A stretch of DNA of 25,229 nt, taken from positions 29,862 to 55,090 of the forward strand of contig DHYU01000068.1 in assembly GCA_002415485.1 (NCBI GenBank), written 5' to 3'. A program made the position numbers and the translations under genes. This document shows positions 7,653 to 15,934 of the stretch, piece by piece. Source of the DNA: Proteobacteria bacterium UBA5122 (GTDB lineage Bacteria; Pseudomonadota; Gammaproteobacteria; Tenderiales; Tenderiaceae). Under the pieces are notes generated by a model, which searched no databases, was not told the DNA's origin, and saw only the letters and a list, made by a program, of their open reading frames with translations. How positions within the stretch are numbered: the stretch's first letter is position 1; each line of letters begins with the position of its first letter.

Positions 7653-8930
7653 TTAGTTGCGGCCTGGCAATGTCAGCGATAAGGCTGGCCAGTAGGTAAT
7701 GATCAGCACCGACGCGAACAGTATCACGAAGTACGGCAGTGTGGCGGTGTATAGCTGCATGATCGGGCGTTTGAAACGATAGCTGGCAATGAACAGGTTC
7801 ATACCAACTGGTGGCGTGAAATAGCCAATCTGCATGTTGGCGAGGAAGATGATGCCCAGATGGACCGGGTCGATGCCATAACCCAAGGCGATGGGCAGCA
7901 GCAGCGGGATCATGATCACCAGCGCGGAGAAGATGTCGAGGATCGTCCCCAAAAGAAGCAGGAAGATGTTCAGCAGTAATAGAAAGGTCAGTGGATCACT
8001 GACGTGGCCTTGGATGAACTCAAATAATTGATTGGGGATCTCGGCGTCGATCATGTAGTTGGTGGAGGCAAGCGACAGGCCTAGGATGATCAACACCGCA
8101 CCGACCAGCACCATCGAATCGCGCATGACCGATGGCAGTTTGCGCAGCGGGATCTCGCGATGGATAAACACTTCCACAACCAGTACATAGAGCGCGGTGA
8201 CTGCTGCGGCCTCTGAAACCGCAAAGTATCCGCTATATATGCCGCCCAACACGATGAAGGGCAGTGGCAGCTCCCATTTGGCTTCATTCAATGCACCGGT
8301 CACGTCTGACCAGGTGCGCGGCTCGATCTTGATGCCTCGGCCTTGCCACATGGCATAGGCGCTGAGCATGGCGATCATCAACATACCTGGCAGTAGGCCT
8401 GCAAGAAATAGATCGTCAATACTGAATGCATCGCCGGTGCTGACTTGTTGGGCAATGACGCCATACAGGATCAAGGGTAACGATGGTGCAAACAACACAC
8501 CCAGGCTGCCGGAGCTGGTGATGAGGCCTAACGAAAAATTCTCTTTGTAACCGGCGCGTATCAGGGCTGGGAATAGCAAGGCGCCCAGGGCAACGATGGT
8601 GATGCCGGAGGCACCGGTAAAGGCGGTAAACAGTGCGCAGGCAATGAGGGCGACGATGGCCAGTCCACCGGGCATCCAGCCAAACAGTGCCTGTGTCAGC
8701 CGCACCAGACGACCGGGCGCGCCGCTTTCACTCAATAGATAGCCGGCAAACGTGAACAGCGGGATCGCGAGCAGGATGGGCATCTCGGCCAGGCGGTAGA
8801 ACTCGATGACGACGACGGATAGATCAATCTCGGCTTGATGAAATGCCCACAATGCCAGTGCGGCGATAACGACAAACAGAGGCGTGCCGATGAAGGCCAG
8901 CATGCCCATGATTAATGTGAGTAGGTTCAT
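7653..8930 (-). CDS. TRAP transporter large permease (DctM/TatM-type)
   Basis: A 425-aa, extremely hydrophobic inner-membrane protein with roughly 11-12 predicted membrane segments along its whole length. Family features include FTGASGITIVALGALLFPAL, SSGSLGVLFAPSLPLILYG and the C-terminal NMQIGYFTPPVGMNLF, typical of the large (M) subunit that carries the ion-coupled transport path. The ATG overlaps the stop of the small permease as ATGA, a coupled arrangement. It is the last gene of the operon, and no clear terminator is visible between it and the convergent tRNA-Pro. Sodium-coupled import is the family rule; the substrate is unknown. Confidence 0.95.
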   Translation of the reverse strand: MNLLTLIMGMLAFIGTPLFVVIAALALWAFHQAEIDLSVVVIEFYRLAEMPILLAIPLFTFAGYLLSESGAPGRLVRLTQALFGWMPGGLAIVALIACALFTAFTGASGITIVALGALLFPALIRAGYKENFSLGLITSSGSLGVLFAPSLPLILYGVIAQQVSTGDAFSIDDLFLAGLLPGMLMIAMLSAYAMWQGRGIKIEPRTWSDVTGALNEAKWELPLPFIVLGGIYSGYFAVSEAAAVTALYVLVVEVFIHREIPLRKLPSVMRDSMVLVGAVLIILGLSLASTNYMIDAEIPNQLFEFIQGHVSDPLTFLLLLNIFLLLLGTILDIFSALVIMIPLLLPIALGYGIDPVHLGIIFLANMQIGYFTPPVGMNLFIASYRFKRPIMQLYTATLPYFVILFASVLIITYWPALSLTLPGRN

Positions 8931-9463
8931 GGGGCGTTGCGTTGCTCTGGTGGTTGATAGCCGACTAGATCGGAGGTTGCGTTAAAAAAGAACCGTATTG
9001 CCATGAGACCGAAGCCAATGGGGATGATGATTTCGCAGATCCAGGCCGGAACGTCGGCAAAGGCAATGATGCCGTCTTCCTTTTCCATCATGACGAAGCG
9101 CCAGGCATGGTAGGCAATCAGGCCGCATACGGCCGAGCTGAAGAGTTGTGCGATAGCTGAGGTCAGACGCTTGCCGAGTGGTGGCAGCAGGCGGGAGACG
9201 GCGTCGATACTGATGTGGTTACGGTCGCGCACGGCGGCCAGTGCACCGAGCAAGCCGAGCCATAAAACAGCAATGCGCAGCGCCGGGTCGCTCCAGCTTA
9301 TGCCGGTATCCCATATGTTGCGCAGCGCGATCTGGGTGGCAGCAAGAATGACCATGGCGCTTAGAATCAGGATCAATAGGCTGTCTTCCAAGCGGGCGCT
9401 CAGACGCGAGACGCCATGAAGGGCGTCTCCGATACGATTGATTGCTGACCTATCGGCCGCCAT
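8927..9463 (-). CDS. TRAP transporter small permease (DctQ/TatQ-type)
   Basis: A 178-aa protein with four membrane segments (about 27-50, 65-82, 103-125 and 143-163) and the DctQ-family features QIALRNIWDTGISWSDPALR and RDRNHISID. The small permease scaffolds the large one and the binding protein. The start ATG lies inside the end of the binding-protein gene (14-nt overlap) and the stop overlaps the large-permease start, so translation of the three genes looks coupled. There is no clear ribosome binding site before the ATG, which fits coupling. Confidence 0.93.
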   Translation of the reverse strand: MAADRSAINRIGDALHGVSRLSARLEDSLLILILSAMVILAATQIALRNIWDTGISWSDPALRIAVLWLGLLGALAAVRDRNHISIDAVSRLLPPLGKRLTSAIAQLFSSAVCGLIAYHAWRFVMMEKEDGIIAFADVPAWICEIIIPIGFGLMAIRFFFNATSDLVGYQPPEQRNAP

Positions 9464-10451
9464 TGCGGTAGTCGGTCAGGTGCTGATACATGGTATGGGC
9501 AATCGCAGGGCTCACCGTGCCGTTACGGGTGACGAGTTCTACGGTTTCGTTGACGGCCTTGCGCCACCCTTCCTGTTCTTGTGCCGTGGGCACTATGAAT
9601 TCAATGCCCTGGGTTTTGAGGGCTGTTTGCGCTTGTTCATTGTCGTCACGGTTACGTTTGCCGAGCTTTACAAATACATCATTCATGATGCGGCGAGTGG
9701 TGGTTTGATCTTGTGGCGAAAGTTTTTCGAAATCGGAGCGTTTGATGACCAGGGTGCCATAGAGATAGACCAGTGGTGTATGTGTGATATAGCTCACACG
9801 CCCATACCATTGCAGTGCAATGGCGCCCATAGGTGATGCTGAGATGGCATTGATGAGACCGGTCTGCAGGCCGGTCAACACGTCAGTCAAGGGTAGAGGG
9901 ACTGGGGTGACGCCCAGCGACTTAAACACGGCGGTATTGATTTCGTCGCCTTCAGGCACCCAAACTTTATGTTTTTGTACATCGGCAGCACTGCGAATCG
10001 GGTGTTCCGACATGATATAGGCGAAGCCGCCTTCGCTAATGCCGAGGCTGACAAAGCCATTGTCATAGATACCTTTGATGATTTGATCATCCATTTTGGC
10101 ACGTACATAGTCGGCTTCGTCGTAATCACGGAACGTCAGTGGCAGGCTATACACCTGGGCGTCGGGGTAGATATCTGCCAGGCCGCCGCCGGTCAAGGCA
10201 CCACCATGCAGTTGGCCGATACGAATTTTGCGTAAAACACTTTGATCATTACCCATTACCCCCCCGGGGTAAAAACGAAATTTGACGCGGCCGTTGGTTT
10301 CTTTTTCGACCTGGTCAGCGCCTGCTCGTAGCTCGTTCATCCACGTTGTGCCGTCAGGGGCCAAGGTGGCTATTTTGAACGTAACCGCCTGAGCCGTGCC
10401 GGTGAAACCGAGGCTGATCAGGCAAAAGAGCATCAGGGTCTTAAAACGCAT
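9450..10451 (-). CDS. TRAP transporter periplasmic binding protein (DctP/TatP-type)
   Basis: A 333-aa secreted solute-binding protein. It has an N-terminal signal peptide (basic MRFK, hydrophobic core, AQA cleavage site near residue 22) and the DctP fold signatures KIATLAPDGTTWMNELRAGA, GRVKFRFYPGGVMG and LPLTDVLTGLQTGLINAISASP. Many DctP proteins hold an acid substrate through an arginine in a K-x-R-V/T-P motif; here the matching segment reads KVWVPEGD, with Trp in place of Arg. From memory this is shared by the subfamily that pairs with TatT lipoproteins and argues against a simple carboxylate ligand. The ATG follows GAGGA, which overlaps the end of the upstream tatT-like gene, 2 nt away. 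Ligand unknown. Confidence 0.93.
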   Translation of the reverse strand: MRFKTLMLFCLISLGFTGTAQAVTFKIATLAPDGTTWMNELRAGADQVEKETNGRVKFRFYPGGVMGNDQSVLRKIRIGQLHGGALTGGGLADIYPDAQVYSLPLTFRDYDEADYVRAKMDDQIIKGIYDNGFVSLGISEGGFAYIMSEHPIRSAADVQKHKVWVPEGDEINTAVFKSLGVTPVPLPLTDVLTGLQTGLINAISASPMGAIALQWYGRVSYITHTPLVYLYGTLVIKRSDFEKLSPQDQTTTRRIMNDVFVKLGKRNRDDNEQAQTALKTQGIEFIVPTAQEQEGWRKAVNETVELVTRNGTVSPAIAHTMYQHLTDYRNGGR

Positions 10452-10453
10452 AT

Positions 10454-11317
10454 CTAGTCCTCAAAATAAGCAGCGGATGTTTGTAGTAGTTTATCGGCCT
10501 CACGCTTGGCCAGGGCGTTGCTCAGAATTAAGCTATTCACCCGTTCATCCATCGTAAGCACATCATTCAACAGTCGATCGTGCAATTCTTGATCGAATAC
10601 CAGGCGGGCATAGGTGCGGGCAAATTCAACGTGGGCAATTAGGTCGCGTCCGTTGGAGATATTGATGGCTTGTTCAAAATGGGCGCGCCCGATGTCTGGT
10701 TTGCCTCCCAGGGAGGGTGGCAATTGGCTGTTGATTACGCCTAGATAGACATGGGCACGGCCCCAGTCGTGCGTCTCGTCTAGCTCTATAACCCGCTTCA
10801 TGACCTGCTCGACGCGTGGTAGGTCGGCGATGGCGTTCCAGTCATTGCGGTGGGTCTGAATCCAACCCGCCCAGCTGGTGCCCCAGGTGTAAAGTAGATC
10901 GATATCACCGATTCTCAGCGCGGCGAGCTGTTCACGAAAGGCGTCCGGATTGCCCCGCTCATTGGCGCATAGGGCTTTGTGTTCACTGCAGATGGCGGTT
11001 CGGGCCTGCTGGTAGGCCTTGGTGGCGAGTCGTTGCGAGCGTTCTGTGTCAGAGACAAAGATGGTGGCGTAGGTGCCGTAAAGCGTGGCACTCGCTCGCA
11101 GTACATCCGGGTTGTCTGGTGCATCGAGCACCAGGCTGTCGAGCAGCAGCAAATAGGCGGGGGCACCGTCGCGGACAGTCTCTGGATCGTCCTGATTGAG
11201 GATGGCAGCACTCAGGTTATTCGCAAAACGATCGGTAATCATGCTGACGCAGCCGCCAAGCAGGCTCGCCGATAAGATGATAGCTATTGATTTATGCCAG
11301 TTGGAAAGTGTTTTCAT
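10454..11317 (-). CDS. TPR-like lipoprotein of a TRAP transporter (TatT-type)
   Basis: A 287-aa protein with a lipoprotein signal peptide: hydrophobic stretch then lipobox LLGGC, acylated Cys at residue 23. The rest is alpha-helical with TPR-like spacing (LLDSLVLDAPDNPDVLRASATLY, ATKAYQQA, VEQVMKRVIELDETHDWGRAHVYLG, ARTYARLVF). This is the T component of TPR-associated TRAP transporters (TPATs), first described in Treponema pallidum, where TatT trimers bind the TatP binding protein and may hand over ligand (established knowledge). It is first in the operon, 2 nt before the binding-protein gene. The start ATG lacks a good ribosome binding site. Membrane side (inner or outer) cannot be settled by eye. 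Confidence 0.88.
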   Translation of the reverse strand: MKTLSNWHKSIAIILSASLLGGCVSMITDRFANNLSAAILNQDDPETVRDGAPAYLLLLDSLVLDAPDNPDVLRASATLYGTYATIFVSDTERSQRLATKAYQQARTAICSEHKALCANERGNPDAFREQLAALRIGDIDLLYTWGTSWAGWIQTHRNDWNAIADLPRVEQVMKRVIELDETHDWGRAHVYLGVINSQLPPSLGGKPDIGRAHFEQAINISNGRDLIAHVEFARTYARLVFDQELHDRLLNDVLTMDERVNSLILSNALAKREADKLLQTSAAYFED

Positions 11318-11375
11318 GGATGCGAGTTAATTTTGCGGTTTGATTTATTGTCTGTCTTGGCCGCACTAGATGCAT

Positions 11376-11404
11376 AGTGTATGGATATTTTGGTGTTGGA
11401 GCAA
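11376..11404 (-). promoter_or_regulatory. Candidate sigma-70 promoter for the TRAP operon
   Basis: On the minus strand, TTGCTC (11404-11399) and TACACT (11381-11376) are separated by 17 nt. The match is three of six in the -35 and four of six in the -10, so this is a plausible but weak call. It would start transcription about 50-55 nt before the lipoprotein gene and lies back to back with the sigma-28-like promoter of the chemoreceptor. Confidence 0.3.
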
Positions 11405-11437
11405 AGGGAAAACGGCGTCGAAGTTGATTTCATTCAA

Positions 11438-11464
11438 TAAAGTTTTGTTTTTGTAGGACGATAT
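11438..11464 (+). promoter_or_regulatory. Sigma-28 (FliA)-type flagellar promoter
   Basis: TAAAGTTT at 11438-11445, an 11-nt spacer, then GACGATAT at 11457-11464. The enterobacterial FliA consensus is TAAAGTTT-N11-GCCGATAA, so all eight -35 bases and six of eight -10 bases match at the exact spacing. The predicted start of transcription is near 11471, giving a leader of about 100 nt before the chemoreceptor. A flagellar-class promoter ahead of a methyl-accepting protein is what regulation with motility would predict. Confidence 0.8.
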
Positions 11465-11555
11465 GGTTGGCATAGGGGTGGTCTGGCAGTCAGCTGTTAT
11501 CTCCACGGCGGGGGTGCCGATTCCATTATGAATTTTTGTTTGGACCCAAAGGATT

Positions 11556-11563
11556 AGGGGGTG
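11556..11563 (+). promoter_or_regulatory. Ribosome binding site deciding the chemoreceptor start
   Basis: AGGGGGTG pairs with the 16S anti-SD over eight bases, one of them a G-U pair, and its core sits 8 nt before ATG 11570. A competing AAAGGA at 11548-11553 is 7 nt before GTG 11561, which would add three residues. I prefer the ATG. Confidence 0.55.
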
Positions 11564-11569
11564 GGTACT

Positions 11570-13960
11570 ATGAATAGTCCGCAGCTGGCCGTCACGGTCG
11601 TGGATAATTTGGAAATTCTTAAAGACATACTCGAGCATGCACCTATCAATATTATGATGGCGGATGCGGAAGAGAACGTTGTTTTCGTCAATAAGCGGGC
11701 GCGTGATGTATTGAGTTCAGTTGAGTCTGAACTGGCGAAATATCTCCCCGGGTTTAAGGTCGCCGAAGTTATGGGTGGCAGTATTCACCGCTATCACAAA
11801 GATCCAAGTGCGATAAAGCGTATCCTGGCGGGTTTGAAGCCGGGTGGGGCGCGCCAAGGCGAGATTTTGGCAGGCCCGTTTGTGTTTGAGCATGAGACTC
11901 GGGTACTGGTTGATGGCAGTGGTACCCGTTTGGGGTATGTCGTGCAATGGCACGATGTGACCGAAAAACGGCAAAAAGAAGAGCAGGCATCTCGTTTGCA
12001 GCGTGCAATTGATGGTGCGCAAACGGCGATGATGATGATCGACCGGGATTTTAATATCACCTACGCCAATGAAGAGACTCAGGCGTTGATGCAGCGTCAT
12101 GGGGCAGCTCTGAAATCGGTGTTCCCAAAATTTAATCCAGACAAGCTGCTGGGCGCAAATATCGATATGTTCCACAAGAATCCGGCCCATCAACGAAAGA
12201 TGCTGGCAGATCCCTCCAATCTTCCATTTGAAACCGATATCCAAGTGGGGCCGTTGCAGTTCCATATTCGTGTCAGTGCTATCCATGACCTGCAAGGCAA
12301 TTACATCGGTAATACCCTGGAGTGGGCTGATGTGACCGAGTTGCGAGCCAACGAAATCGAGGTCTCTCGTCTCAAATCTGCTGTTGAAGGTGCTCAGACC
12401 GCATTGATGTTGTGTGATGAAGACCTGAATATTACCTATGTCAATCCAGCAGTGGTTGAATTGCTGAGTCGGCGTGAGTCGCAATTGCGCCAGATATTCC
12501 GTGGCTTTGACCCGCGTAAACTAGTTGGTGTGAATATCGATATTTTTCATAAGAACCCCGCGCATCAGCGTGCGTTGCTGTCGGATATGAAGCGTTTGCC
12601 TGCCAATAGTCAAATTAAGTTGCTTGATCTTGTGTTTGAAGTGAACGCCACTGCGATCGTTGGTCCCGACGGTAGTTACATGGGCAACATGGTCGAATGG
12701 AAAGACCTCACCGAACAGAAAGATGCCGAGCGTCAATTGGAAGAGCTGATTGCATCCGCGGTGGATGGTGATCTGGAGCGCCGGATTGATACCAGAAGTT
12801 ATTCTGGCTTCATGAAGGTGTTAGGCGATCAGGTCAATCAGATGATGCAGGCGGTGGTTGATCCGATTCGCGAGTCTACCCGTGTCATCCAAAGCCTGGC
12901 GGAAGGGGATTTGACCCAGGCGATGGACGGTCAATATTCCGGTGAATTTGAAGTATTGAAAGATGCCCTGAACGCATCCATGGAAAATCTGCAGCGCATG
13001 CTGGCTGAGATCGGTGGCGCTTCCAGCAGTATTACCAATGCGGCCAGTGAAATCTCCAAGGGCAATGCGGATCTAAGTCAGCGCACTGAGGAGCAGGCCT
13101 CATCGGTGGAAGAAACTGCGTCGACCATGGAAGAAATGACCAGTGTCGTGAAACAAAATGCTGACAATGCGCGTCAGGCCAATCAATTGGCTGGTGGTGC
13201 CCGTGAACAGGCCGAGAAAGGCGGGGAAGTGGTCGGAAGTGCGATCAAGGCCATGACCGAAATCAATGCCAGCAGCAAGAAGATCGAAGACATCATCAGT
13301 GTGATCGATGAAATTGCCTTCCAAACCAATCTGCTGGCCTTGAATGCTGCGGTGGAAGCGGCGCGTGCCGGTGAACAAGGCCGTGGTTTTGCTGTGGTTG
13401 CAGGCGAGGTGCGTAGCCTTGCCCAGCGCAGTGCCGCAGCTGCCAAGGAGATCAAAGGGCTGATCAAGGACAGTGTGGCCAAGGTTGAAGAAGGATCGCG
13501 CTTGGTCAACGAATCAGGCAAAACCCTGAGCGAGATCGTGGTGGCATCGAAGAAGGTCAGCGACATCATCGCCGAAATCGCCGCCGCCGGTCAGGAACAG
13601 GCCTCTGGTATTGATCAGATCAATAAGGCGATCGCTCAGCTTGAGTCGGTGACTCAACAAAATGCGGCCTTGGTGGAAGAGGCGGCTGCCGCGAGTGAGT
13701 CAATGGCTGGACAGGCCAATACCTTGCAGGATCTGGTCTCCCAATTCAAAGTGGATGAGGGGTTAATGCAGGAAGCAATAGCCCGAGCAGATGATGGCAT
13801 TGGTGGGAGTGGTTCACATCGCCCTGCCGCGCCAGCCGCCGTATCACGGTCAGCAGCCAAACCAGCGGCCAAGGCGCCTGTTCGTCCCGCACCACCGCAA
13901 AAGGCTCCCCGCCGTAGTGCGCCTCCTCAAGATGAGGGGGATGAGTGGGAAGAGTTCTAG
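11570..13960 (+). CDS. Soluble methyl-accepting chemotaxis protein with three PAS domains
   Basis: A 796-aa chemoreceptor with no membrane segment, so cytoplasmic. In order: three tandem PAS domains (about 15-133, 145-258 and 268-383), two HAMP-like units (about 385-480; VDGDLERRID, AEGDLTQAMD), and the methylation/signalling coiled coil (about 480-740) with the conserved hairpin tip EIAFQTNLLALNAAVEAARAG from residue 580. The protein ends with a Pro/Ala-rich linker and EWEEF, matching the xWxxF tether that recruits CheR/CheB. PAS2 and PAS3 share NID-M/I-FHKNPAHQR; PAS1 has a diverged HRYHKDP. It signals to CheA/CheW, encoded elsewhere. A sigma-28-type promoter lies upstream and a terminator follows, so it is monocistronic. 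The ligand or redox cue is unknown. Confidence 0.95.
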   Translation: MNSPQLAVTVVDNLEILKDILEHAPINIMMADAEENVVFVNKRARDVLSSVESELAKYLPGFKVAEVMGGSIHRYHKDPSAIKRILAGLKPGGARQGEILAGPFVFEHETRVLVDGSGTRLGYVVQWHDVTEKRQKEEQASRLQRAIDGAQTAMMMIDRDFNITYANEETQALMQRHGAALKSVFPKFNPDKLLGANIDMFHKNPAHQRKMLADPSNLPFETDIQVGPLQFHIRVSAIHDLQGNYIGNTLEWADVTELRANEIEVSRLKSAVEGAQTALMLCDEDLNITYVNPAVVELLSRRESQLRQIFRGFDPRKLVGVNIDIFHKNPAHQRALLSDMKRLPANSQIKLLDLVFEVNATAIVGPDGSYMGNMVEWKDLTEQKDAERQLEELIASAVDGDLERRIDTRSYSGFMKVLGDQVNQMMQAVVDPIRESTRVIQSLAEGDLTQAMDGQYSGEFEVLKDALNASMENLQRMLAEIGGASSSITNAASEISKGNADLSQRTEEQASSVEETASTMEEMTSVVKQNADNARQANQLAGGAREQAEKGGEVVGSAIKAMTEINASSKKIEDIISVIDEIAFQTNLLALNAAVEAARAGEQGRGFAVVAGEVRSLAQRSAAAAKEIKGLIKDSVAKVEEGSRLVNESGKTLSEIVVASKKVSDIIAEIAAAGQEQASGIDQINKAIAQLESVTQQNAALVEEAAAASESMAGQANTLQDLVSQFKVDEGLMQEAIARADDGIGGSGSHRPAAPAAVSRSAAKPAAKAPVRPAPPQKAPRRSAPPQDEGDEWEEF

Positions 13961-13982
13961 ATCATTCCTTTATGTAAGCACT

Positions 13983-14010
13983 AAAAAAGCCGGCATTATG
14001 CCGGCTTTTT
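13983..14010 (+). terminator. Rho-independent terminator after the chemoreceptor
   Basis: AGCCGGCA (13988-13995) pairs with TGCCGGCT (13999-14006) around a 3-nt loop, flanked by five or more A on the left and five T on the right. It can act in both directions and isolates the receptor gene from the permease gene downstream. Confidence 0.85.
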
Positions 14011-14071
14011 ACGTATTTCTTGTTGCGCTTAGTATAGAATAGCGCATCGAATTACGAACTGTGATGATCCG

Positions 14072-15838
14072 ATGAGCTGGGAAGCCTGGTTTACTCTCGC
14101 CGTAATTGGCCTCTGTTTAGTCTTGTTGATATTTACCCGCTGGGCAGCCGATGTGGTGTTGATGGGCGGCGTGACCTTATTGTTGTTGTTTGGGGTATTG
14201 TCTCCAGGTCAGGCCTTGGTTGGCTTTTCAAATGAAGGTATGGTGACTGTCGCTGTACTCTTCATTGTATCTGCGGCCCTAAAAGAAACGGGTGCGATCT
14301 ACTGGATCAGTGACGCCTTGCTTGGGCGGCCAAAGTCTCTGAAGCAGGCGCAGCTGCGAGTGATGTTGCCGGCAGCCTTTATCAGTGCCTTTCTGAATAA
14401 CACCCCGGTGGTGGCGATGATGATCCCCGCCATTAACGACTGGGCCAAGAAGCTCAAACTCTCTGTTTCCAAATTGATGTTACCGCTTAGCTACGCAGCG
14501 ATCGTTGGCGGTACCTGCACCTTGATCGGCACGAGCACCAATCTGGTGGTGAACGGTTTATTGATCTCCGAGACAGGGGAAGGCCTGTCGATGTTTGAAT
14601 TGGCCTGGGTAGGCGTACCGTGTGTGATTGTCGCGGTGATTTATGTGCTGGTGTCGAGTCGTTGGTTATTGCCCGAACGCAAACCAGCGATATCTCAGTT
14701 TGCGGATGCGCGTCAGTATACGATCGAGATGATTGTCGATGCCGCCGGGCCGCTGGTGGGAAAAACCGTTGAAGAGGCCGGGTTGCGTCAATTACCGGGT
14801 ATGTATCTGATTGAGATTGAACGCGGCGAACACATTATCCCGGCGGTGGCTCCGCAGGAACGCCTGAGCTCCAGTGATCGGTTGGTGTTTGCTGGCGTGA
14901 TCGACTCCGTCGTTGATTTGCAGAAGATCCGTGGCCTGACGCCTGCCACCAACCAAGTCTTTAAACTGGATGCGCCGCGGCCTGAGCGTTGTTTGATAGA
15001 AGTCGTTATTTCGGATACCAATCCGCTGGCGGGCAAGAGCATCCGCGAAGGGCGCTTTCGCAGTCAATACAATGCCGCAGTGATTGCCGTTTCTCGTAAT
15101 GGTGAGCAGTTGAAGGTGAAGCTTGGAGACGTGGTGCTGCAGCCGGGTGATACCTTGTTGCTGGAAAGCCATCCGTCATTTCATCAGCAGTATCGAGCAT
15201 CGCGAGATTTCTTTCTGGTGGCGAGACTGGAAGACTCGACGCCGCCACGGCATGAACGGGCGGGATTGTCCTTGACCATTCTTGCGGCGATGGTGCTGCT
15301 GGTGACGTTCGGGTTTATGTCCATGCTGACGGCGGCGATGCTGGCGGCCGGGGCGATGATCATTGGTCGTTGTATTACGGGCGGCGCGGCGCGGCGTGCG
15401 ATCGACCTGAATTTGTTGGTGGTGATCGCTGCATCCTTTGGTATCGGTCAGGCGATGCATCATACCGGTGCGGCAGCTGCATTGGCTGATAGTATGATGG
15501 GGGGCTTGGCAGGACATCCGATGTATGCCCTGGGGGTGGTCTTTGTGGTGACGGCTTTGCTCACCTCGCTGATCACCAATAATGCTGCCGCGGTGCTGAT
15601 GTTCCCGATTGTGGTGGCCCTGGCGGAGACCATGGGAGTGAGCTACATGCCGTTCGTGATCACCATGATGGTGGCGGCCTCGGCCAGTTTTGCGACGCCG
15701 ATCGGTTATCAGACCAATCTGATGGTACTGGGCCCCGGTGGTTACCATTTCAGTGACTACTTCCGTCTTGGTGGACCACTGACGGTGCTGGTCGGGATTG
15801 TCACCGTCTCCGTCGTGCCGCTGGTGTGGCCGTTTTAG
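14072..15838 (+). CDS. DASS/SLC13-family permease with two RCK_C domains, probable sulfate transporter
   Basis: A 588-aa inner-membrane anion transporter. The N-terminal half (about 1-205) and C-terminal half (about 400-588) each hold five or six membrane segments and one DASS motif: LIGTSTNL near residue 150 and PIGYQTNL near 542, plus mirrored FLNNTPVVAMMIP and LITNNAAAVLMFP. Between them are two soluble TrkA-C/RCK_C domains (about 212-292 and 305-375). This architecture matches the SAC1/SLT branch of sodium/sulfate transporters (family knowledge). cysC lies 96 nt downstream on the same strand, supporting sulfate as substrate, though SLC13 proteins also carry di- and tricarboxylates. Upstream, TAGAAT at 14035-14040 is a possible -10 box without a clear -35. 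The ribosome binding site is weak. Confidence 0.9.
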   Translation: MSWEAWFTLAVIGLCLVLLIFTRWAADVVLMGGVTLLLLFGVLSPGQALVGFSNEGMVTVAVLFIVSAALKETGAIYWISDALLGRPKSLKQAQLRVMLPAAFISAFLNNTPVVAMMIPAINDWAKKLKLSVSKLMLPLSYAAIVGGTCTLIGTSTNLVVNGLLISETGEGLSMFELAWVGVPCVIVAVIYVLVSSRWLLPERKPAISQFADARQYTIEMIVDAAGPLVGKTVEEAGLRQLPGMYLIEIERGEHIIPAVAPQERLSSSDRLVFAGVIDSVVDLQKIRGLTPATNQVFKLDAPRPERCLIEVVISDTNPLAGKSIREGRFRSQYNAAVIAVSRNGEQLKVKLGDVVLQPGDTLLLESHPSFHQQYRASRDFFLVARLEDSTPPRHERAGLSLTILAAMVLLVTFGFMSMLTAAMLAAGAMIIGRCITGGAARRAIDLNLLVVIAASFGIGQAMHHTGAAAALADSMMGGLAGHPMYALGVVFVVTALLTSLITNNAAAVLMFPIVVALAETMGVSYMPFVITMMVAASASFATPIGYQTNLMVLGPGGYHFSDYFRLGGPLTVLVGIVTVSVVPLVWPF

Positions 15839-15934
15839 CCGCCAACCGTCGAATCGTGTAAAATGCCCCCCTTTTCCGCCGCGCCCTTCGGTGCGCCGTG
15901 CTAAGTCTTTTGAGTCAACTTTCTGGAGAACAGT

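Noticed and set aside
13791..14042. 83-codon plus-strand frame overlapping the end of the chemoreceptor
   Set aside because: It overlaps the receptor's linker and the terminator in another frame and shows no protein features.
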